From contig NW_001798972.1 in NCBI RefSeq assembly GCF_000165425.1, positions 187,368 to 251,367 of the forward strand: DNA of 64,000 nt. Direction: 5' to 3'. Numbering within the stretch: the first letter of the stretch is position 1; every line of letters begins with the position of its first letter. The notes under the pieces were generated by a model that worked only from the letters and a program-made list of their open reading frames with translations, did not search any database and was not told the DNA's origin. Positions 27,646 to 39,821 of the stretch are shown here, in pieces. This DNA comes from Paramecium tetraurelia. Its lineage: Eukaryota; Ciliophora; Oligohymenophorea; Peniculida; Parameciidae. The translations under genes were made by a program, and so were the position numbers.

Positions 27646-28677
27646 TCATAAATCTGTTAATCTTGATAGTTTCTAAACTCTATTGAGTAGGTAATCACCC
27701 TATTTAATTAAATTATTATAGAGTTAGTTTCTATCATCAGCCCTAGATGATTCGATGATCCCAGCAACTTTATCAATTTTACAATTGATTCTTCTTGATG
27801 ATATTAATTCGCTCAATTCTCTAATGAATAAAATAATTTTATACCTATCAATAAATTATACACTGACTCCAAATGCTTTTGCCATATTATTCAATGTCAC
27901 TGTTTTATAGCTTTCCAAAAATTAGGAGTAGAATACTACTCTATATTCTCTAATTAAATATTTTCTATGGATACTCAAGTATTGATCCTGTGAAAGATTT
28001 TCATTGACAATTGCTAAAATATGAATGATATTCCATACCAAACTTCTAGAAGAGTGTCTTATAATCACATTGTAAAAATGATTCCAAGAAACTTTTCAGG
28101 ACTTGATTCTCTCTTAAAACTCCCACAACTTCTGGGTTTTAATGTACCTTCTTCTTTAAAGATTATCTATCCAAACATATGATACTGGTTAGAACAGTGT
28201 AACTAACTATTTCATTGTAGGATATGATTTCAGATGAATTGAATGTGGCAACAGAGTCTAAGAATAATTTGCATGCTTTTGTGATATCTCTGATCATCAA
28301 ACAATAAATTCCTTCATAAACTTTGAGTCTATTCTTTCTTTCCCAATCACCTCCTTAATCCAATAATATTTATTATTAATTCAAATGATCCTTGAATTTT
28401 TCGAGGTTTCTTTATTTTAAATATATTTGTAAAATTAAGAAATGGACATCCATTTTTTTTCCAATGCCAACAGATTTTGGCAATGTGTCAATATAAGTTT
28501 TGATTGCCTCAAATAATAATACAGATGTACATCTTCATATTTATTATATTTTTATTGCAATGAGGCTTTTTCAAGCATTGCATCTCTAACCTCAACATCT
28601 CCCAAATTCTCTTAAGAGTCTTTTATTTTATTTTCTGCTGCCTCTAACTATTCTTCGAAAGTTTTCTCCTACTCCAT
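27646..28677 (-). CDS. PSMD6: 26S proteasome lid subunit Rpn7 (PSMD6)
   Basis: Non-ATPase subunit of the regulatory lid, holding the PCI horseshoe together. Three introns (23, 25, 24 nt) give about 319 residues, somewhat shorter than the usual 390 because the N-terminal TPR part is reduced. Diagnostic stretches are NLGDVEVRDAMLEKA near the N-terminus, GGDWERKNRLKVYEGIYCLM, AFGVSVQFIDRELSELISS and INCKIDKVAGIIESSRADDR in the PCI winged helix, and the end GDYLLNRVQKLSRL. All are close to PSMD6 of animals and fungi. No signal sequence; acts in cytosol and nucleus. The missing N-terminal piece is the only oddity; I see no upstream frame that would supply it. Confidence 0.93.
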
Positions 28678-29079
28678 TTTAATTTTAAATTTAATTAATA
28701 CTAATCTCAATATAAGTATTAATTACTTCAAGTCTTAATTCTTCCAAATGTATTATACGTATGAATTATACTCAATTATTTGAGCCTTGGAAGTAATCCC
28801 AATCTGGTATTAATTCAAATAAGTATTTCAAATTAGAAAATATGGGTTCAGGAAAATATCAAAATCTTTTAGTACTTGGGGATAAATATTTATATCAAAG
28901 CGAAATCTTTGGTATCATAAAAGAATGTAACTTATTTTTAAATCACTTATGATAATTAATAAATATATTAAAAACAGAATTAGTGAAATGCACTTTATAA
29001 TAATAAATTCATTTGTTGATACTTTTTTGACCTTATTTATATTCGATATCATAAGATTATATTAATATAAATACAATTA
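28678..29079. other. Divergent promoter region
   Basis: About 400 bp between the divergent starts of Rpn7 and the CEP19-like gene. A 63-codon plus-strand ORF (28761-28952) is present but no longer than chance allows in this base composition. Confidence 0.45.
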
Positions 29080-29471
29080 ATGAATAAAATAAATTTATAA
29101 AAGAAACAAAAATAAAAATAAAAGTTTATTCCTTTAGGATTTGTCATCAAATACGATCCTCCTGTTATTGGTATCAGCTAAATATAAATATTAAAGGATT
29201 ATTATATAAGAGAAGCATACAGGAAAATAAAAAAAAAGTTTATAACATACATTTATAAAATTTAATAAGATTAGATGATGAGGTTGAGATAACTAAACAG
29301 TTATTTGAGGAACACCCTGAATTTTTGGATCCTGATATCATAGAGCCTGAATAAGTTTTAGGTTTAGTATAGAAGTTGATCGAATTTAGATAGATAATGG
29401 AGCAAGATGATGAAAATGAATATTTAGAAGAGGAGACTGATAGTCACATAATTGAGGAGATGTTTGATTGA
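29080..29471 (+). CDS. CEP19-like centriole/cilium protein
   Basis: One 26-nt intron gives 121 residues. The core resembles CEP19, a small protein that works with FOP/CEP350 and RABL2 in starting intraflagellar transport: FVIKYDPPVIGLLYK near the N-terminus parallels the PP..IL.Y strand, and the following helices (VEITKQLFEEHPEFLDPDII, then QVLGLVQKLIEF) match the conserved middle. The acidic end (NEYLEEETDSHIIEEMFD) parallels the acidic C-terminus of CEP19. A basal-body role would suit a ciliate, but I rely on motif similarity only. The stop lies 27 bp from the convergent phospholipase C stop. Confidence 0.6.
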
Positions 29472-29498
29472 TAATTTTTATCTTGATATATATTTTGA

Positions 29499-31644
29499 TC
29501 AATATTCAATTTTGATTTGCACTAAAACGTAGGAATTAGCTAAAGTTTTAAACTGAGAATTTAATAAAGGAATTATTCTATAGCCTGTCCTTAGGTTAAG
29601 TGGTGATAAACAATACTAGCCCAACAAGGAATCTCCCAATATGGAATAACTGTAGGCTTATACATAGATAACATCTTGTTAAGCATGTTTTAGTTGGATA
29701 ACACATTAGTAATTAAAGATTGGATGATATCCGTTATCCTAAACAACTTCTGTTCTCCACTTATCCGATTTGTTGACGTCATCTTTATTTCCAGCAACTC
29801 TAATTTTAATGTATGGATCAACAATTTCTTCTTATCTACGTTTCGCTTCCTCCCAAACCAGATTAGTTGCACTGATGATGCGAACATAAATGTTCATTCG
29901 TACATCTTGATTAGATTTCAAAACATAGGAACTGTTAAGGAACATTCCGTAATTCTACAACATAAATAAATCTTTGGTCTGAATATTCAAAGCAACCAAC
30001 TGAGCTCCTGCAGTCCAAGATGGGAATGGATCATAATTGCTTGAATCAAATCTCAATCCTAAAGGATAGACTCTGACAAAATAATTATCAACATATTCTT
30101 AGAATTTGCCATGACTCTTCTTTATTACATCCTATATTTTATCTTCTGAAACACTAGATACAATCCAAACTAATTCTGGCTTTTTGTCTAATTTTAGTGA
30201 TACTGCATATAATGAAGTAATTTCTAATAACTCTCTACATATTTTCTTGTGATGTTCATCAAGTGTTTGACTAAATTGTTTAACATTAGCTTAGATATCC
30301 TAATTATCATCGTCATCAAATGTAATCAACATATCGTCATGTGATTGTGTATAGAATAATGTGGAAGATTGAGTCTGCAATTTCTCCTATAAAAATTGAT
30401 CATCTCCCTTATATTTAACTAGAACTCTCCGTTACAATTATTGTAATGTAGAAAACTTCTCTTATTTGAAATCTTTAACCACAAACAGCATTTCTCCAAG
30501 AATGCTTTATAAGAGATCTGCTATTCTCTTTTATTATTTCAAACAACAATGCATTTCAAGTGATAAAATGGCAGGATTATTATCCTTATAGAAGGCAAAG
30601 TCCCTTACTGTAGAGATGACATCTTTGAATTTGATGTCATTAACCAAGGTATGTCCATGAGTAACCTTGGGTTCTCCATCTTCACCATCCCAACAATCCA
30701 ATTCAACACATTTAAATCCCATTTTGAAGGCATCTTAATAAGCAAAACAGCTTGATTCGCCTGTCAATTAATTTGTTTCCAAATAAGTATTATGTGAGGA
30801 ATTAATTAAGTATTTGGTGATTGGCTAAGATAGATCTACAGCCGTCGGTTGAAATAGTGAGTTCTCCTCACTAAAGATGAGATTTTGGAAATCATAAAAG
30901 TTGTATTATTTTCTTTTGGGTTAATAATCATTTTAAGCTTGTTCGACTTTGAAAAACTGTTGTAAGTCTTTATCTGTCATTAACATGGCTTAGAGTGGAT
31001 CTTCAAACATTCCTTCTTGTTTACTACTGTATTTTTGGTATAATTCTGTTAGTTCATGTCTGCGTGTTATGTCCATTAATAATTTATATAAGGTTGCTTC
31101 GTCTAATTGATTATTCTTTTGATTTTTCTCGAAGATCTAAATTAGTTTTCTTTCTGGAATTTCAATTTGCAATTCTCCTATTAGGAATTGAAATTCCTTG
31201 AAGTTGAGTTTGTTGTCCATGTCAATGTCTGCTTTGGTGATCAATTTGAGAGCACTGCTCCAGATTTGATTATAACTATCAAGTTGTTTTTAGATCCTGT
31301 TGCCTTCCTTAATCAAATAATCCAATCCCTCTTTGATTGTGATCAATTGGAAAGGATTTTCGAAATACAGTTTTATGTATTCTCCTTAAATGTTGATGAT
31401 TTTTAGTTTGGATTATTCCTTTTATTAGATGTCTGAGATCTGAGTGAGATCGAAATAGGTACTAAAAGTGCCTTGGGGATCAAGCTAAGATACAGATATG
31501 ATAGATGATTACCATTTAGATCATTCGAACCTCATTTGGACTTAACAATAAAATAATTTAAGTACGTTTCATCTTGTGCAATTTTACGTTGAGTAGCACA
31601 CCATAAACTAATGAATTAACACCTTAATGGTTGATTTTATTCAT
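29499..31644 (-). CDS. Phosphoinositide-specific phospholipase C
   Basis: Cleaves PIP2 to IP3 and diacylglycerol. From the N-terminus: a short PH-like region, EF-hand-like helices ([19 protein letters not shown], with the Asp-rich loop), the X domain ([11 protein letters not shown] and the [19 protein letters not shown] block with catalytic His and Glu/Asp residues), a linker, the Y domain, and a C2 domain ([15 protein letters not shown], then the terminal [18 protein letters not shown]). This is the delta-type layout. The first exon is uncertain: ATG 31642-31644 reads open to a 28-nt intron (about 31483-31510), but other splices through a PH-like reading are possible. Stop TGA 29499-29501. 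About 690 residues. Confidence 0.87.
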
Positions 31645-31691
31645 AGAAGTGGATTGTAATTAAAATAATCAAAGATAATGATATTATTAAT

Positions 31692-34337
31692 TCATTTATT
31701 ATCAGATAATAGTAATTGTTTGAGTAGAAAATCGGCTCCATTAATTGGTGGGTCAGCAGATTCAAATTTCTCAATAATTGGAACAATCGTCTACACTTCC
31801 CATTGCTCCCGAAAACTCTGACGTTTGTCAATCATCAAACACATCAACTTGACAATGCTTTGTTGCAATTCATTCTCGATAGGCACTTATAATAATTGTA
31901 TAATATAAGGCATCAACCCAGACTGCACTTTCTCCAAATATTTTTCATCCTCAACATTTAGATGACAAATCTTGAATATGGTATTGATGGCTTCGGCTTT
32001 CAAAAAGTCAACATCCTTTATTTCAACGAAATACACATCACTGATAAGCACGACAACCTGGAAGAACAGATCCAGTTTATCTCTGAGATCCATATCTCTA
32101 CTGATGCATTTAGTGTAGATCTTAAAACACATTGCCAGGACTTGAGCCGAGTATAGAGCAAATCCTTTATGCTTTTAGATGATTCCAATCAAAGTATTCA
32201 TGATATCTAACTAGAGGAAGGCTTCAATGTTCTGAACGATAGTCATTAATGAAAATATCAATTTCAAAGTATACAATAAGACATTCTGATTATTGGTAAT
32301 CAATTTACTGTTGATCAGAGCTATCCCATTTTCTTTCATGATCTAATACTTAAATTCCTTTGAATTCGCACACATATTATATAGAGCAACACAAGCATAA
32401 GTGCTTAACATAGGGTGATCAGATTAATATACAATTAGCAATGGTGATATCAATCCTTTTTGAAGATTTATGATTTGCTCTGTAATTTGCTCCTTATCTT
32501 TTGAATGATAAGTGATAATGTGCTTGCAAGTAGCTAATTTAGTAGTTTTCCCATGGATCAACAAATGCATTAGCAAATCAATATATAATTATTGTTAATC
32601 CTTCTTCAAAAGTTCCTCCTTAAATAAATCTGTATCTAAAAAGGAAATCATAACTCTTTCATTAAAGATGTATTTTTGATATGCTATTTTTGGGAACTTC
32701 TTAGACACTTCCTCAATAATGAAATCATTACTAACACCAGACTATTCTGACACAGAATATAAACAGAAATCAAACACCTTAAGAACATCATCCTTATAAT
32801 AATTATGTGCCTTCATTATTGTCTTAAATCTGAAACTGGAATCATAGCCTCCATCCAATTAAGAGGCTAAGTATCTTGACACCTTGTAGATATATATCCT
32901 TGTTTTTTCCTATTTTTATTTGTCACTAAGTTTAAGTTCTGAGAATTGAGTTGCTGAAATCTTTTTGAATCCATCCAATATGACAGCAGGTCTCTTGTTC
33001 TAATCTAATTCTTTTTCATTGTCAGATTTATTAAATAAAATTTTGAATCCCTGAATAATAGGAATAACCAAGGTTTCCCTGATTTTAGGAGTGATCAAAT
33101 GTTTCTATTGGACATAGAACATCCAATCCTCATCAAAAACGAGACTGTCAGCCATCAATTGCAAGAATCCTTTGTATATAGGATCCATGGGTTTCAAATC
33201 TGAGGCATAAATAGAATCGGCAGCATCTCTCATAATATTCAACCAATAGAAATCTGAATACAATTGTTTATATGCAGCAATATAAGCTTCTCCTGCATTC
33301 TTTTTTTCCTCTTCTCCATCTTCCTCATTTTCAGATTCTTATAATTACTCTTCTAATTCTTATTAATCTTGGTCTGCCTCAGGGTTGTTATCTTCAACTT
33401 TGCATTTTGGATCATAAAGAAAGGTAAGCACAATGTCAACGAAATTCTCTAAATATGGTGGATGGTATTTCCTTCTCATCATAATCACAGCATATTCCAT
33501 TTCAATAGCCTACTTAGTAGTTCGTTTCTTCTTAGTGCCTTGTTGAGGTTCATCTTGATGTTTCATGACAACCTTGGCTCTTGTTTGCCAACACTTCCAT
33601 TCTGCTAAATCATTGTACAGATTCTTTCTTTTAAAATACGGGGCTGAATGAGTTATCCAATACTTTTCTTCTTCTGACAGAGCATTATGCACATAATATT
33701 CAGCATAATACTGTATATCTTGATGATTGTGCATGTGTTCCAAAACTTCGAGCTCATTTGTTTCTGAAACTTGCAAAGTGAATTGAGATTTGTTTTATCC
33801 ATTTCGATATAACCCTTTCTTTGTATTCTAATAGGAATTCAGGAAAAAGATGTTGTATCCATTGAGCACATGCATATTAAACTTATACATTTCTTGATTC
33901 TCCATCAATTCTACTTATGGCTTCTTCAACATTGTTACTTGATAGTTGTAATCCCTAAACTTACCCTTATAAGTTGGCAATTCACGCACTTCCAGAAACT
34001 TATACATGTAATCTGTCTTCCAACCCTACTGAATAAACTTGATCAAATCTCTTCGTTCTAAAGTGTGAATGTTCATTTTGAGTGGCACATTCTTGGGTCT
34101 CTTCCCATTGAAATGAATCTAAAACAAATATATATCCTGAGATGACACAATCAAACGATCAATGCATTAAAAACTCACTTTAGCTTCCAATATGTCAAAT
34201 CCTTCTTTCAAAAAGAATATTGAAGTGTTTCCCAATACTATAAAATACCGATTATCGTTATGTTGAACCAGAGTCATGTATTCTACACCCATTTCAAATA
34301 GAGATGACAAGGCAGTCTTAGTTGTCACACTAATCAT
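31692..34337 (-). CDS. Intronless large helical (ARM-like) protein of unknown function
   Basis: A single open frame of 882 codons without introns, unusual for a gene this long here. The N-terminal 250 residues contain beta-rich, PH- or GYF-like stretches (NDNRYFIVLGNTSIFFLKEG). A charged middle (AIEMEYAVIMMRRKYHPPYL, then an acidic Glu/Gln-rich loop) leads to an all-helical C-terminal half with ARM/HEAT-like repeats (HPMLSTYACVALYNMC, LINSKLITNNQNVLLYTLKL, IIQLLQVPIENELQQSIVKL). The layout loosely recalls RME-8/DNAJC13 but I find no J domain, so I do not assign it. It shares a 56-bp divergent promoter with the MUL1-like gene and ends 47 bp before the phospholipase C start. Confidence 0.75.
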
Positions 34338-34393
34338 TAGATTTATTTAATTTATATCATCCTTACAACATGTGACATAAATATATTTATATA

Positions 34394-35417
34394 ATGGATA
34401 GTCCAGTCACAATATTTTCATTTGTTGGAAGTAGTGCCACTGGTTTCGCCCTTTACCAACTCGTACCCTTGCTTTCGCAGTTGAAGAAGAAATACATCCA
34501 ATACCAGCAAATCAATGAATTTACGCCCACCTCTCTGCTGAATTACTTCAATCAAACTCAGCAAACCACAGTTGAAGCCTTCATTGCAGGAGAATTGATA
34601 TCTGATAGTCCAATCATCTCAAAGGTCCCTCTCATTATAAGTGAAAAGAAAATCTATTACGTTTATGAAAATGGCATGTATATTCTTAACATTATTTCAT
34701 AGAAAAAAGCTAATCAAAATCATCCAACATGGTGCATCTTAATTAAGTGTTGCTGACTATTACAATAGAATTGAAATATGGAAAAACTCAACTCTTAATT
34801 ACCAATTTTCCATGAGTCATATCTGGGATCGCTTTCTACCAAAACAACTAAGTTTCTTTTAAAGATTTGCAAATTTCATCCTCAAAACATTGAATTAAAT
34901 CAAAACAAGAAGACTATTTCTCAAAGGCTTTTATACTGGATAACTGGAAAGGGAATACGGTATCATAGCAAGGGAATTCTATGTATTATATGGTGAAGTT
35001 ATACTAGATAAAAAGCTAAATAAGATGTTCCTCTAAAATCCAAAATTCATTCTCAAAAGCAAGAAACAATTGTTATAGATAATATAATAATAGATTAAAT
35101 ATAAGAGATTAACAATAGCAATTCTAGTTGTTATATTTACTATTTGGACATATATTTTTGGTTGTAATGTTAAAAATTTGATTTTTAAAATTCTTAAAGA
35201 GAGAGAGAAAGCAAGATTAGATAAGTTAAGAGGCTAAAAATACTTAGAAATTGATAATTATGAGTGCCAGATTTGTTATGAAAGACCACGAAACATCATT
35301 ATTAAACCTTGCAAACATCTGACCTTGTGTCATGAATGTATATAAAGACTTAAGTAATAAAAATGTCCCATTTGTAAATAATAGATTGAGGATTAAATTG
35401 AAATCTTTTTTACTTGA
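34394..35417 (+). CDS. MUL1/MAPL-like membrane RING E3 ubiquitin ligase
   Basis: One 25-nt intron (about 34678-34702) gives 332 residues. The N-terminus has a hydrophobic segment (FSFVGSSATGFALYQLVPLL), then a BAM/GIDE-like domain (VEAFIAGELISDSPIIS, LIISEKKIYYVYENG), a second membrane helix (TIAILVVIFTIWTYIFGC) and a C-terminal RING (CQICYERPRNIIIKPCKHLT, then CHECIQRLKQQKCPICK) of the C3HC4 type. This order is that of MUL1/MAPL, which sits in the outer mitochondrial membrane. A peroxisomal location is also possible in ciliates. Divergent from the ARM-like gene with a 56-bp gap. Confidence 0.85.
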
Positions 35418-35446
35418 AAATTATATAAATGTAATTGATTATTATA

Positions 35447-36444
35447 TCAACATTCATCAATATCAGAATATACAGATTCGTCAACTTCAGCCAAATTATC
35501 TAGAATTTCTATTATTCTCGCTTGCTTTAATTTTTCGCATTCCTACTCATTCTTAGCCAACAAAGACCCTGTAAAACATACTGCATTAAATGATACTCCA
35601 TTATAAGTTGCTTTCTTTCGAACTACTATCATCATAAACTCCTAAGTCATTATTAAGTTGTGTTTGAAATCCTTAATATCCTCTACTTTACACTTATTTA
35701 ATAGCTTTTCATAAGTTTCGTAAATTAAATTCTATTACTATAACTCATCACAATTCTTGCTTTATAATAAATCCTGATTAAAAAATAATATAAAATGCTT
35801 GATCTTTTTTAAGTACCTCAACCTTGTAAATTTGTTTGGCTATTTCACACTCCTCTCAAACCACCATTCTCTTACGTGATTTAATATATTTGCGCTTTGA
35901 AATGCTAATTTAGACACAATTTAAACATGTTTGTGATCTAAAGAAGCCCCCGCCTCACTATGAGAATTAAAAAATGCAAATCCCTCTACTGCGCATAACA
36001 CATCATAGGCTAAACTTAAGTAATCTTTGCTGAACTTCTCACTTTAATGAATAAATTATTTTGGCACCAACAATGTATGGTATGGATTTACAGGATATTT
36101 ATTCAATAGCAGATTATAATTCTCAAGCTTCATAACTAACTGTCCAGGTTGGAAAGGTTCAATTAAAGGATCAATCTATATGTATATTTATACTCCTGCT
36201 TACATTTTCTTAATGACACACTGGTTTCTTGGCTAGAGATTTCACTAATTTTATGTGAAATTCTATTCCTTGTTCGTTTTTAGAAAAAGTTTGTAATACA
36301 TCAAATGGTTCTACAAACCCCCCATCAGCATTCGCATTATAACATTGCATTATTTGCTTTTTTATATTCTCACGAAACTCTGCTTTCGTAAACTAAATAT
36401 ACCAAATACTCACTCTACCCCTCTAAATATTCGATAAATTCCAT
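35447..36444 (-). CDS. ATP adenylyltransferase (Apa1/Apa2-type diadenosine tetraphosphate phosphorylase)
   Basis: Phosphorolysis of Ap4A to ADP and ATP, a HIT-superfamily reaction using a catalytic His. Two introns (31 and 28 nt) give 312 residues, typical for the family. Motifs: an N-terminal FVEPFDVLQTFSKN, the core NLLLNKYPVNPYHTLLVPKQ, the middle FFNSHSEAGASLDHKHVQIV, where HKHVQ is the HxHxQ active site with the His nucleophile, and the C-terminal Apa2 part (VSFNAVCFTGSLLAK). The first intron position was chosen because it links the frame at TEFRENIKKQIMQ. Stop 35447-35449 lies 29 bp from the convergent MUL1-like gene. Cytosolic by lack of signals. Confidence 0.9.
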
Positions 36445-36631
36445 AACTAAACCCTATAGCAACAACCCCAAATAACCCTTTTGAGAATATTTATGATTTC
36501 ATAAGTAAATTATTTTAATAAACTATATAATACTGTGTAACAATGATATCTAAATTTAGACAAAACAATTATTTTAAGGATTGTCATTAGAATAAAATGT
36601 TGCATTGATTTAGAAATATAGATTATTATTA

Positions 36632-36970
36632 ATGTTTCATTTATGTAATGTATAATTATTGGTTAGATTTAGATTATCATTTTCTTTTTTTTTTGATTCT
36701 AATCTTCTTTGTGTACTTTTTCTAACAATATTTTCATCTTTATATATATAAATAAATGGAATTTACAAATTCTTGATTTGATTATCATAAATTCAATGCA
36801 AAATCCAAAAATGAATGCATTTCTAAAATGTTTAAAATACATTGATCTTGCTTTTTATTATACTGTTTATAATTTCTCTGCTGTCACCTCAAATGTATAA
36901 AACTTTCCTAATTTCTACTAATCTTTTGATTATTTAGACATTTTATTATTTCTATATTATTTATATATAT
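36632..36970. repeat. Left arm of a 339-bp perfect inverted repeat
   Basis: Read base by base, this arm equals the reverse complement of 40190-40528 with no mismatch found, including a 10-T run. It ends about 5 bp past the stop codon and 29 bp before the start codon of the small gene it contains. Flanking sequence on both sides is unrelated between arms. Confidence 0.9.
36637..36941 (-). CDS. Small single-pass membrane protein, copy 1 (inside inverted repeat)
   Basis: Start TTA-strand ATG 36939-36941, a 29-nt intron and TGA 36637-36639 give 91 residues (276 coding nt, in frame). The first 35 residues are polar (MSKQSKDQQKLGKFYTFEVT), then comes one hydrophobic stretch (FRNAFIFGFCIEFMII), then a basic helix (YENIVRKSTQRRLESKKK) and a polar end. 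The layout of a short leader, one membrane helix and a positive tail is common in tiny mitochondrial assembly factors, but I recognise no family. The gene is identical to copy 2 at 40219-40523, including intron and about 29 bp upstream, implying very recent duplication or gene conversion. Confidence 0.65.
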
Positions 36971-37276
36971 ATATTTAATATATTCTTAATTGTGTTGATT
37001 ATTAATTTCAAGTTAAATCCTATCTTTTATATTAGAAAGTTTTCCCAAATTTAATTATTTAATTTCAGATATAATATACGCTCTTGTGTCTTGATTAGTA
37101 AAATATTTTAGTTGCAGAACTAGATTAATTAGTTTAAACGAATATTTAATCAATCTTTAACATTTACCTTATCTTAATGTGAGAGTAAGAAATTCAATCT
37201 TATTTGAAGGGTTATTATAATAAATTAAATATTCTATAAATCAATAAATAACTATATTATAATTAAATCATTTGTC
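36971..37276. other. Divergent promoter region
   Basis: About 306 bp of AT-rich sequence between the divergent starts of the small membrane protein copy 1 and the cyclin gene. No ORF or repeat seen. Confidence 0.45.
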
Positions 37277-38117
37277 ATGTTCGACTAAGCATAGTTAACA
37301 GAATTGTCAAAGAGAGATAAAGTATTAGTCTCTTCTAGTTTTAGGATAAAAAGTTGAACTCCTAATTACCTCTCTATATTGGGAATTCTCAGGGTGTTTG
37401 TAGAAGAGATATCCTCGTTTAGTGGGTTATTTAGGTAATTACAAAATATTATTTCAGTAATCTTAAAAATTTGAGCACAGCCTCAAAACCTTGGAATTAG
37501 CAGTGATATACATAGATACTTATCTGAATATTTTTAATATTGAACCTGAATTTTTAGAGCTCTTGGGCATTTCAGCATATTCAATGGCTTCTAAAGTAAT
37601 TTATTTTTGTAGATTGAAAGTTTAATGAAACAGAAGCAATAGGCCAAATTAAGTTAAAGGATGATTTTGGCAAAGTGTTATACGAAGATCAAGTATACAA
37701 CGAAATGGAAGTTCAATTGTTGTAATCCTTAGATTTCCAATTAAATCACGTAACTCCATCCGATTATCTGATTGAAATGGGTATTTCAATAAACGAAAGC
37801 ATTTCCAGTCTCATTATGTTTGTTTTAATGGGTAAATTATTTGTTATATCATTTAATTAGATTTCGAAATTTATAAACATTCTTAGATTGTTCTAGCATT
37901 TGCTATTTTCAACTTTTAATAAGAACAGTCTCACATGTTTACAGATAGAGTTAAATCAGTGACTAAATTGATAAACAATAAGTTAAATAAAGCAAAAGAG
38001 CAATTTAATTTGGATAAAACTGAAAATGATGAAACAAGAGGGCTTGAATCAAATTTAGGCACTTAAAAAAAAATATACAAAAAAAGATAGTCAAAAAAGT
38101 TAAAACAATTAGCATGA
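37277..38117 (+). CDS. Cyclin
   Basis: Four introns (23, 23, 25 and 29 nt) give 246 residues with a consistent frame. The cyclin box is visible: RRDILVQWVIQ near the N-terminus, then HSLKTLELAVIYIDTYLNIF, LELLGISAYSMASK and LQSLDFQLNHVTPSDYLI, which follow the helix pattern and spacing of B-type or cyclin-Y-like boxes. The C-terminal box is weaker and the end is basic (KKIYKKRQSKKLKQLA). It would activate a cyclin-dependent kinase; which one cannot be told. The gene lies inside the loop between the inverted repeats. Confidence 0.8.
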
Positions 38118-38741
38118 ATGACTTATCTTGATTGGTTTCAATGAATTTGATCTAAGGGGAGATCATATAAAATAATAATATATCATTTCATTTCATTTTC
38201 TATTTTCCATTCAAAGGATTAAAAAATGTAAATCAGAATCCAAATTAACATTCATAAATTTTACTTAATATGCAAATGCTCCTTTTAAAACTACGATACT
38301 GCTTTAAATTTATTAAACCATTTAATTCAAGCAAAGAACAGTCCTGATCCAAAATATAATAGAAAATTTTTCAAATAATGTATTACTTAGTTTAATTTAC
38401 CTTTTTTCTTTGAAACACAATATAAATTTATATAAATTCATATTTCCTCATTTAGATTTAAATTGTAAAAATTATCGTGAATTAATTAAGGTTCTCTCTA
38501 ATGTTCACAATTATGATGCGATACGAAATAATACAATTGATTTTTATATCGTTATCTATTTTTGGACATTAGTTGACCAACAATTTATTATTAATTAATT
38601 TTTTATTGAAATTTTAATATCATTCTAAATAAGTGAAACATAAAGTAAAAGCTATATTCGAAATGACTGAGCAATTTTATTAAAATAAAAATATTATGTA
38701 ATGTTTATTTAAAAAAGAATAGAGAACAATAAAAATAAGAA
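38118..38741. other. Convergent intergenic, AT-rich
   Basis: About 620 bp between the cyclin stop and the stop of the HTH gene. The plus strand has about 180 codons free of TGA (38122-38670) but no ATG and poor composition, so I treat it as noncoding. Confidence 0.45.
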
Positions 38742-39585
38742 TCATACAATAAATGGAACTAATGGACTTTATGTTTTCATAATTATTTATTACATCTAAA
38801 TATATTATTTTTATACCATATTCTACAATTACGAATACTATGAACATAGAGTCTAATACTTTGAGGATAAAACAACATTCTCTTGATATAAATTTGACAC
38901 TTAAACTTAATATAACAAATTCTAAAATAACTCTTTAAATTTACCTGATTTGTCAGTTATTGGATGAGCATAAGTTATTATTTGTTTTAGTCTTCCATGA
39001 CTTAGATAGGTTGCTGCGTTATTTCCTTTGCAATTTCATCTGTCTATTTCTTTAATTCATTTTCCTCTCCAATACCTAGAATAGGATAAATCTATTATTT
39101 TACTTTAGTCTTTTGTTACTACATTGAGTCTTTTGTACATTTAACTTTGTCTTTTTTTGTTCTTACGAATGACTTTTTTACAAGATCTTCCTTCCTTCTT
39201 GAAAATCTACATGATCGCCTTTGCTGTTGAGAAGTTGATACCAAGTTATTATGCTGCACTCTTTATTGTACATCCAGTTTATGTGACTTATTTGATCAAA
39301 CCCTCTCTCTAATCGTTGGTTATTTTTGCATACTTGAGGCCGTGCTTACCTGATTTAAAACTTAAATAATATTGTACCTCTTCTTCTTTTTGTCATCTCT
39401 TGTTCATTTGATGATTAAATCAATAATTTCTTACATTCCTGCTCCTGCTCTGCTAAACTGAAAGACGAGTCAGAGTCATTATTACTGTGGGAGCCTTGTA
39501 CAGAGCAAATTTCTTAATCATCCATGTTAGAGGAATTGACTGGATTAAGTATTTGGCACTGCTAGATTTATTCTTTTGGATCCAT
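38742..39585 (-). CDS. Transposase-like helix-turn-helix DNA-binding protein with coiled-coil tail
   Basis: Three introns (28, 28 and 23 nt) give 254 residues in a consistent frame. After a disordered acidic N-terminus comes a basic patch (TKRRRGKHGLKYAK) and a helix-turn-helix: REGLIKQVTQTGCTIKSAAQ, then LGINFSTAKAIMQIFKKEGR. This pattern (sIK.AA..LgI..sTak.I...fkkEGR) is that of homeodomain-like HTH domains found in Tc1/mariner, Pogo and pipsqueak-type transposases and derived regulators. A basic tail (KKVIRKNKKRQ) and a Gln-rich coiled coil (DQNKQQLMLIQQLTNQ, later SQYSQLQNMVQKQYIQMQ) follow. No DDE catalytic domain is present, so it is either a domesticated DNA-binding regulator or a decapitated transposase. 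It sits within the inverted-repeat loop. Confidence 0.72.
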
Positions 39586-39821
39586 ATTTTACATACAAAT
39601 CAATTTTAAATTAAATCAAACTAAATTATGAGATATATTAAGTGATGAATTAAATTGAGAAGACGTCATTGTAATAATTATGTCTCTATTAAGAATATAT
39701 TAATTTTTATTACACAAACAACTGTTTTTTATTACATTAACATCATTTCTATGAATATTTTCTGTAATTATATTAACAAACTTATGTATTTTCAAATTAG
39801 TGATAGCCATTTTTATAAAAT

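Noticed and set aside
28761-28952. 63-codon ORF upstream of the CEP19-like gene
   Set aside because: Protein-like at the start, but length is within chance and it lies in a divergent promoter gap.
36709-36900. 63-residue standard-code ORF on each inverted-repeat arm (MCTFSNNIFIFIYINKW)
   Set aside because: It lies opposite to the ciliate-code gene on the same arm and has no features of its own; it is a shadow.
38122-38670. Plus-strand stretch of about 180 codons without TGA
   Set aside because: No ATG in the frame, very biased composition, and in this base composition TGA is rare enough that such lengths occur by chance.
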